DNA of 64,000 nt, taken from contig NC_080168.1 of assembly GCF_950295315.1 (NCBI RefSeq), forward strand, positions 1,621,573-1,685,572, given 5' to 3'. The DNA comes from Erinaceus europaeus. Taxonomy: Eukaryota > Chordata > Mammalia > Eulipotyphla > Erinaceidae. The translations under genes and the position numbers were made by a program. Within the stretch, counting starts at the first letter, position 1. Each line of letters begins with the position of its first letter. This document shows positions 13,101-22,285 of this stretch, piece after piece. The notes beneath the pieces are model-generated. The model ran no database searches. It was given only the letters and a program-made list of their open reading frames with translations, and was not told the DNA's origin.

Positions 13101-16100
13101 TTATCATTGTTATTGTTGTTGTTGGATAGGACAGAGAGAAATCGAGAGAGGAAGGGAAGACGGGGGGGAGAGAAGGACAGAGACCTACAGACCTGCTTCA
13201 CTGCTTGTGAGATGACCCCCCTCTGCAGGCGGGGAGCTGGGGCTCAAACTGGGATCCTTGTCCCGGTCCTTGTGCTTTGTGCCATGTGCATTTAACCCAC
13301 TGACCCCCCAACATTTTATTATTTTTTTTAAAGATTTTTATTTATTGATTCATGAGAAATGATAGGAGAGAGAGAAAGAACCAGACATCACTCTGGTACA
13401 TGTGCTGCCAGGGATTGAACTCAGGACCTCATGCCTGAGAGGCCAATGCCTTAGCCACTTCGCCACCTCCCGGACCACCTAACATTTTATTTTTATGAGA
13501 GAGAGATGAAACAGATAAGAGCACTGCACAGCTCTGGCTGATGGCGGTGCTGGGAATTGAATCTCAGGCATGAAAGCCTTTTGCTGAATCATTATGCTTT
13601 CTCCTCAGCCCAGGTACATTGCTTTTATTTGGCTTTTCAACAGCAGTTGAATTTCTTGTGTGAAGTTCTTTTTTTATATACTTTATTATTATTGTTATTT
13701 GTTTATTTATTTTAAATATTTATTTTCCCTTTTGCTATCCTTGTTGTTTTATTGTTGTAGTTATTGTTGTTATTGATGTCATTGTTGGATAGGACAGAGA
13801 GAAATGGAGAGAGGAGGGGAAGACAGAGAGGGGGAGAGAAAGACAGACACCTGCAGACCTGCTTCACCGCCTGTGAAGCGACTCCCCTGCAGGTGGGGAG
13901 CTGGGGGCTCCAACCGGGATCCTTACGCAGGTCCTTGCGCTTTGTGCCACGTGTGCTTAACCCGCTGCGCTACCGCCCGACTCTCTGTTATTTATTTTTT
14001 ACCAGAGTATTACTCAGCTCTGGTTAATAGTGGTACAAGGGATTGAACCTGGGAGCCTCAGACACGAGAGGCTGTTTGCATAACCATTATGCTCCCACCC
14101 TCTCCTGTGAAGTTCTGCTTTAAAACTTTTTTTTTAATATTCTTTTATTAAAAATGTTTTTATTTATTATTGGATAGAGACAGAAATTGAGAGGGGAGGG
14201 GGAGATAGAGAGTGAAAGAGACAGACACCTGCAGCCCTACTTCACTGCTTGTGAAGCTTTCCCCCTGCTGGTAGGGACTAGGGGCTTGAACCTGGGTCCT
14301 TATACATGGTAACGTGTGCTCAACCAGGTGTTCCACCACCCGGCCCCTAAAATGTCTTAAAATGTGGCATTGAAGTGTCAGGATCTGACTCACTTGACCG
14401 AGTGTCAGGACCCAGCTCAAGCACCACACAGGAGCACCGTGCAAGGGAGGCGCTGTAGTTTCTCTCCTCCTCTCGGCTCTCTGTTTATAAACTGAAAGAT
14501 AGAAGAGTCGCTAAGAATGGTGGAGTCACTGGCAGGACAAACAGGCATTTTCTAGCTACTGATTGGCTCCAGTGCCGTCAGAAAGGGAGCTTAGACAAGG
14601 CGGGAGGGCACCCAGCCTCCACAGCAGCCCAGTGCAGGAAGCGGGGCAGGTCCAAGGCTGCTGTTTGGTGCAGTGCAGAGACATCAGAGTGGGCACAGCA
14701 AGTGGCTGCAGACGCAGTGGGCCTGTCCGGTCCCACCATCCCCACTCCCGAGACCCCAGTCCCCCATGACTTTGCCCCCTGCTCGGAGGCCCCAGCCCTC
14801 CACTCACACTCCTGCCCCATCAGCTCCATCTTATTTATTTATTACTGGATGGAGACAGAGCGAAATCAAGAGGGAAGGGGGAGATGGAGGGAGACAGAGA
14901 GATACCTACAGCCCAGTTTCACCACTTGCAAAGCTTTTCCCCCTGAAGGTGAGGACCAGGGCTTGAACCCAGGGCTTGTGCCCAGGTCCTTGTGCATGGT
15001 AACACATGCACTCAACCAGGTGCACCACCTCCCAACCCTCGGCTCTGTCTTCACAAGAGCAAAGCATAGGTGGGTGCAGGCTGTGTCTGTCCGGCTGAGG
15101 GGCTGTGAAAGCACTGAGTCACAGAGGGGCAGCGCTTTCTAGAGGGACTGTGCTGTGTCCAGTGGCTCCTGGGGTGAGGCTCACCTGGCCCCTTCCCTTC
15201 CAGGCACTTCCTCAGAGGACACTCAGCACCCCCCCTGCAGCAGGGGCAGCCGGCTCAGCCTGGACCACACCCTGCAGGATGCCAGCCCCCTCCCAAGCCC
15301 CATCCTCAGCCAGGCTGGTGGAGAGGGGCTGGAGGAGGAGTCCAGCTGTCAGGTGGGCATGGCTGGGGGGAGATCTCGGGGAGGGGGTGCCAAGGGCCTC
15401 CAGTCAGCCTGGCTTTCTTACAGTGGCCATACCCACCTGGTCACATGCCACCGCAGCTGCCACCATGTGCGCAGAGGGACCAAGGGCTTCCCTCTTGTCC
15501 TCAGCCTGCAAGCTGTGCCCGCCTCACAGGCAGCCGGTCCATTCTGCCCAGACCACCTTCTGGCACTTAGGGTCAGGTCACAACCCGCCCTTACTGTCCC
15601 CCAGGGTGCCGGATGGGGGCAGGGCCATGTCTAGACCACATCTGGTGTCAGTCTCAGACAGGGACAGTGGGCACAGACAGTGGTCCTGGCAGGTGGCTTC
15701 TCCCAGACTCAGGACAAGTCGTCAGGTGTGAGACGACACCCCACAATTGGGGGCACACTTGCATGGGAGGTGGACGGGCAGAGAGGACCGTCAGAATTGG
15801 GGGAACATGTGGATGGAGAGTGGGTGGGCAGAATAGACCCCTGGAGTTTGGGGGACATGTGGACAGGGTGGACAGGCAGAGTAGTCCCCCTGGAATTGGG
15901 GGACACATGGATGGAGGGTGGAGTTTGGGGGACATGTGGACAGAGGGAACAGGCAGAGCAGACCTCAGAACTAAGGGCACGTGGCAGGGAGTGACACGGG
16001 GACAGTGTGAGCTCATGGTTCCCCTTCTCAGGGCCTCGTGGTGGACGAGGCTTACTTCATCGCCAAAGAGATCCTGGCCACAGAGCGTACCCACGTCAAG

Positions 16101-19100
16101 GACCTGGAGGTGATCGCTGTGGTAGGTGGCCACCAGCCTGTCCATGTGCCACTCCCCCTGCCTGGGCCGAGCTCACAGAGGGCAGAGGCCTCTCACAGCG
16201 ATGTCTCCACAGTGGTTCCGCAGTGCAGTGCTCAAGGAGGGTGCCAGGCCCACCCAGCTGGCCGCCCCCCTCTTCTCCAGCATAGACCCCATGTATGAGT
16301 TTCACCGCAACTTCCTGCGCCAGCTGGAGCAGAGACTGACGCTCTGGTGAGCCCCCCCAAAGCCAACCCTGCCTGGGCGCCACACCCCACACAGACCCTG
16401 AACCCCCATGTGGCACCTGTACCCCAAAATGGCTGTTGAACCCCACATGGCCCCCACACCGCACAACCTCTGCTCACCAAAATGGTCCCTGTACTCCACA
16501 TGGTCCCCACATGACCCCTGAACCCCAGACAAGGGTGACCCCTGCACCCCCACATCACTGTGGCCATCATATCGTTTCCATGACAGCCACCTGTTCCCCC
16601 CCAGCTCCCAGGACTAGTTTGGACCTGAGTGGACAAGTGACCCGAGTAGAGGACCCCAGCTTCCAGAATGTTCTCTCTAGCCAGGGTTATGCACACCATT
16701 GCCCCTGGGGATTTAGTCTCAGCCCTGCACCCACACACACCCCTTCCCCCCTGTACACACACACAGCACCCGGCTGTGCCCTCACCCCAGCTCAGCAGCC
16801 CCTCCCCACAGGGAAGGCGGGGCCCTCGGTCACCAGCGTGTTGGGGACATGCTGCTCAGGAACATGCTGCAGCTGCAGGTGAGGATGGTGAGCGGGACCC
16901 CACAGTCCCCATACCGCATCCCTACAGAGTCCACAGAGAGTCTCCACAGACAGACGCCTCAATATCTCCAGACAGTGTCTTCAGAGACAGTATCTCTCCA
17001 GAGTCTCCATGGAGAATGTCCTCAGACAGCCTCCCCACAGGAGGGGCCTTCCCTATGTGGATCAACTTTCCCCCAGGACAGTCCACTCTGGCCATGTCCT
17101 CTATCCCTTGGAGCTCTGTGCTGAGGGGCATCCCCCCATCACGTGTGGGGCTGCCCAGCTTTGAGTCAGGGGTGCTGCCGACATCTTTTTTTATATATAT
17201 TTTTCCCTTTTTTTGGCCTTGTTGTTTTATTGTTGTTGTTATTGATGTTTTCGTTGTTAGATAGGACAGAGAGAAATGGAGAGAGGAGGGGAAGACAGAG
17301 AGGGGAAGAGAAAGACAGACACCTGCAGACCTGCTTCACCGCCTGTGAATCGACTCCCCTGCAGGTGGGGAGCCGGGGGCTCGAACCAGGATCCTTATGT
17401 TGGTCCTTGCACTTTGCGCCACGTGCGCTTAACCCATTGCGCTACCGCCCGACTCCCCCTGCCAACATCCTTATCCCCCTCAGGGAGGTGTGAGAACAGC
17501 GGGCTGGCCTGGGGTCTGTGGGGTGGGCGGTCATCCTGGTGGACCCAGACACCTGTCCAGGACTCAGGCTCCACACTGCACACTCCACCTGGCCGCCTCT
17601 GGGTGCTCCTGGTCCATCCACTGAGTCCCAGGGGTGTGGGCAGTGCCTCCTGTCCTAACACCTGCTCAGGCTTGAACCCTAGTGTGGCTGAAAGCCTCCT
17701 AGGTCCCCCTCGATGCTAGGACGGCCGGCCAGGATGGCAGAACCTTCTAGAAGGCAAGCCCAGCTGCACTTCAGTATGTCTGACTCAGCAGTCCATGGCA
17801 GGGGATCCACCCGCCCGTCCAGCAGGGACTTAGAGCATCCACGGCACCCGTGAGAGGCAGGGCAGTGTCCGAGCTTCCCCTCCAAGGCCAGCTCGGGTGG
17901 GGGCTCCCTCGTGGCTGCGCCCCACCCCGGCCACCCCATGCCGCAGGCCCTGACAGAGCACCTGCAGAGGCACGGTGAGGTGCTGGCGCAGCTCGAGGAG
18001 GCCACCCGGCACTGTGGGAAGCTCGAGGTGGTGCGCCGAGACTTCGAGCTGCAGAGGGTGTGCCACCTGCCCCTCAGCGCCTTCCTGCTGAAGCCCCTCC
18101 AGCGGCCCGGCCACTACCGCCGGCTGCTCAGCCGCCTGTGCCGCCTGCACGGCCACACAGACTGCCACGGTGAGTCCCACCCAATGGGAGCCGAGGGCCT
18201 GCTGGGGGGCTCAAGGGGTGTGCGGAGATGGGGGTAGAGCAAGGGCCGGGGATCTCTGCCTTGTAATCAGCAGGTGTGAGGGCATCTGTGCCCAGGAGGA
18301 GGGGCCCCAGGGTAGTAAGCAGATCACTCGGCCTGACCAGCGGCTGTGTGGCCTGTCGGGTCCATGAGTTCCCTCCCCACCCCAGGGCCTCCCCACTGCA
18401 GATCTGCAAACCCCACCCGAGCCCCTGGGGGTGGTACCCTCACTATCCCAGGGGGCCCCAGGCGGCTCAGCAGGCTGTCCCCACAGACGCCCTCCAGGCC
18501 GTCACAGAGGTGACCACAGCCCTGCAGCCCAGCCTCTCACACCTGGAGAACTGGCAGCGGTTGACCGAGCTGCAGCGGGAGCTGACCGGTGTGGGGGACC
18601 TGGCCACTCCAGGCAGGGTGAGTGGCGGGAGGCCCCGGGTGCGATCCACAAGCTCTGGGCAAGGTCACTCCAAGTCACAGGTTACCCCAAGGATGTCTGA
18701 GCCGTGTCCACTCAGAGGGTGTATCCAGTCTGGGGCCATGTCCAGTCAGGGGCCATGTCCGGTCTGTGAGTGTATCCAGTCTAGGGCTGTGTCCAGTCTG
18801 AGGCTGTGCCCAGTCAGGGGCCATGTGCGGTCTGTGAGTGCATCCAGTCTAGGGCTGTGTCCAGTGAGGCTGTGCCCAGTCAGGGGCCATGTCCGGTCTG
18901 TGAGTGTATCCAGTCTAGAGCTGTGTCCAGTGAGGCCGTGCCCAGTCAGGGGCCATGTGCGGTCTGTGAGTGCATCCAGTCTAGGGCTGTGTCCAGTGAG
19001 GCCGTGCCCAGTCAGGGGCCATGTCCGGTCTGTGAGTGCATCCAATCTAGGGCTGTGTCCAGTCTGAGGCCGTGCCCAGTCAGGGGCCATGTCCGGTCTG

Positions 19101-22100
19101 TGAGTGTATCCAATCTAGGGCTGTGTCCAGTCTGAGGCCGTGCCCAGTCAGGGGCCATGTCCGGTCTGTGAGTGCATCCAGTCTAGGGCTGTGTCCAGTC
19201 TGAGGCCGTGCCCAGTCAGGGGCCATGTGCGGTCTGTGAGTGCATCCAGTCTAGAGCTGTGTCCAGTGAGGCTGTGCCCAGTCAGGGGCCATGTCCGGTC
19301 TGTGAGTGTATCCAGTAGAGGGCTGTGTCCACTATGAAGCTATGCTTTCAGGGGCCATGTCTGGTCTGTGAGCATATCCATTCTGGGGCTGTGTCCACTC
19401 TGAGTCCGTGTCCAGCACTGTCTAGCTCGCCCCTCTCTATGTAGACCACTGAAGCCACCTTTCTTGAGGTGCGGCCCACCCTGTCTCCCGAGGCTCGGCT
19501 GTGGCTCCGCCCTCCAGGACCTGTGGCCATTGGGCAGCAAGGGGCAGGGCCCCACAGCTGTGTCCCTCTCTGTAGGTCTCACGGCCATCTCTGGCCCTTC
19601 CTGTAGGCTGGCACATGGATGGGGCTGGGTAGGGAGGGCAGGCCATCTGGGGTGTTGGGTAGGAGTGCCCTGGGGTGCAGGCTGACACCCTCCCACCCCA
19701 CCCCACCCCCAGGAGTTCATCCGAGAGGGCTGTCTGCACACGTTCACCAGGAAGGGGCTGCAGCAGAGGATGTTCTTCCTGGTGAGGGGGAGGGGGCAGA
19801 GAAGGGCAAGTCTGGGAGGGTCTCCAGACCATCTGGGCAACATTCACAGGGTGGCCAGAGGCTGAGGGAACGTCCTGTGGCCGTGGGCAGTCAGCTGGGG
19901 TCAGCAGCCAGTGGGGATTCTGCATGGCCCCGAGTTCTGGCTGTGAGTGGGGCCCAGACACTCACTAGGGGGTCCTGCCCCCTTGGGTCCCCGGACAGGA
20001 CACCCTGCTGCGGCCATGGGCCACTCCCACCTGCTGGGCAGCTCTGCCTGCAGAGGGCTGGGGGTGTGGATGGTGTGGGCAGCAGGCATGCTGACTCTTG
20101 TCTCAGTTCTCAGATGTGTTGCTCTACACGGCCAAGGCTGCCACAGGCACTGGCCACTTCAGGATCCGTGGCCTCCTCCCACTGCGTGGCATGCTGGTAA
20201 GTGGAGAGAGGGCACAGCCCCTGGTGTCCCACCAGTGAGGAGGGGGCATCCTCTTCCATGACCCTCCTGGCGGCTGGTCTTGGTCAGTCCCTTCCAGAGC
20301 TCCCACCTGCTGGATGCCCTGCTCCCTGCCGGCCTGTGGACAACGGGTGGTCGCCATGGTAACCTGCTCAGGGCCGGGTTCTTTCCGGTGCTGCTTCAGG
20401 GGAACGTGCACTGCCCTTGATCCCGTGCTGGGGCCTCTCTGCCCCAACAGTGGGCTCCTGAGGCCCCACATGAGGTCACGGCCTGCCCTGCCAGACCCTC
20501 CTGGGGCAGCAGCCGCCTTGGGCATCCTGCCCCTTGGAGCCCCACCCACCACATCACAGTGCTGTGCAGGGTGCTGTGTGGGCTTCCTTCAGCGGTCCCG
20601 GCAGGGTGAGGCCCTTGTGCCGGTGGGCTTCCTCAGCCTCGTCCTTGGGAGTGTTGAGGGCAGCGTCTCAGCAGTGCCCACACTGCACGGCCCAGGGGCC
20701 CAGGAGGCCTGAATTCCTCCCACCCCAAAACCTCCTCAGAAGACACCCTTTTTTTCTTTACAACAACAAAAAATAAACCCTTATATTTCGAAATGCTTAA
20801 ACAATTTAAACCCAAGGTCTGAATTCAATCAGTTTACAAATTGGACACATTATACGCTTAGACTAAAGAAATAAACACTCAGATTAAAATGTAGGCAGTT
20901 AGAGGACTTGAAATACCACTCCCCCAGCATATTGAATTAATAGTGATTTATAAGGTTGTAAGTTAAAGAGTAGGTTCACACCGCTCCCACTGCCCAAGGA
21001 CCGTTCCCCACCCCGACCCCACACGGTGAAGCTGAAAAGCCCCCACACACCAAAAGTCCTTCACCAAAGCCTGTCCGAGTTCTGCTGTTTTCCCCTCCTG
21101 CTTTTACTTCTCAGTTTTTCTGAGTGACGCCATCCCATATCCTTCCTTTCTGGCTGATCTCACTTCACGGATTCCATCAAGCTCCCACTTTTGTTTTAAA
21201 TATTCTATTTATTTATTAAGCTGGGGGGGAGGCGGTGAGCACACCCAAGGCCATCACTGTGGCACACGTGCTGCCAGGGATCAAACTCAGGACCTCAGAC
21301 TTGAGTCTGTCGCCGTCTCCACTGCACCAGCTCCCTGGCCTCGCAGCACTCATGTTTCAGAGTTGCTCAGCCAGGGGGCTAGCATTGTGCATCTCCACAG
21401 CAGCCTTTCGTGCCCAAGGCTCCAAGGCCCCCAGTTCAATGCCCATCACCAGCAGGAGCCAGAGCTGAGTGGGCCCATGTCCACCTCACTCTGTCCAACC
21501 ATGAGGGTGTCCTCACAGGCCAGTGGTCCAGTGGGGGGATGTTGCCCCGCGCTTTGTGGTGGGACCAGCGGGGTGGGGCTTTCATGGGCTCAGCACTGGC
21601 CTGTGCCTGGGGACCTCCCGGCTTGGGGTCCATGTGTCTGCCCACGACTCCTCACTCACGCCCCTCCTGTGTTTGACTCGCAGCTCATAGTGCTGGACCC
21701 ACCGGTGAGTAGCAGAGGGGCGGCCCACGGGGCACCTCACCCCACAGAGCTGGGGGGAGAGCCTGCCCTGTGGCCCGGTGCCCATTCCCTCCCTCCTGCC
21801 CGCAGGTGGACGAGCACGAGGCGGACTGGGCCGGCCGGCACTGCTTCAGCATCTACGCGGCCCGCAGGACCATGGTGGTGGTGGCCAGGTAGCTCCCTCT
21901 GCTCCCCAGGGCCACGGACACTGATCGGCGGGAAACCTGGCTGGTGGGGTTGGGGCTTTCTGGAGACCCTCTCGCCCCTGCTCGGCTGGAGGGGCTGTGA
22001 GCAGGACCAGCCTTGAGCCTCTCGTTCTGAGGAGCCGTCGGTCCTGGAGTAGCCCCATCCCATTTCCCTTGGACATCCAGGCTGCACCTGCCTGCCGCCA

Positions 22101-22215
22101 GAAAGGTGGTCTGAGCTGGGGACAGGCAGTCCCTGCAGTGGGCGGCCACTGTCCCCCACCACCCCCTCAGAAGCACCCCCCTGCCCTGCCTGGGCTCTCA
22201 CCCTCATGATCACAC

Positions 22216-22285
<70 letters not shown>

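Larger units (their letters stand above)
9831..15203 (+). other. Large FARP2 intron segment, no exon seen
   Basis: Between the candidate polyA site and the next long-isoform exon. SINEs occupy 11363-11720, 12490-14345 and 14825-15042. Sequence at 10490-10790 resembles degraded SINE pieces (TGATCTAGCCTCTGCGCCAC). The rest is unique-looking with no supported gene. Confidence 0.6.
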
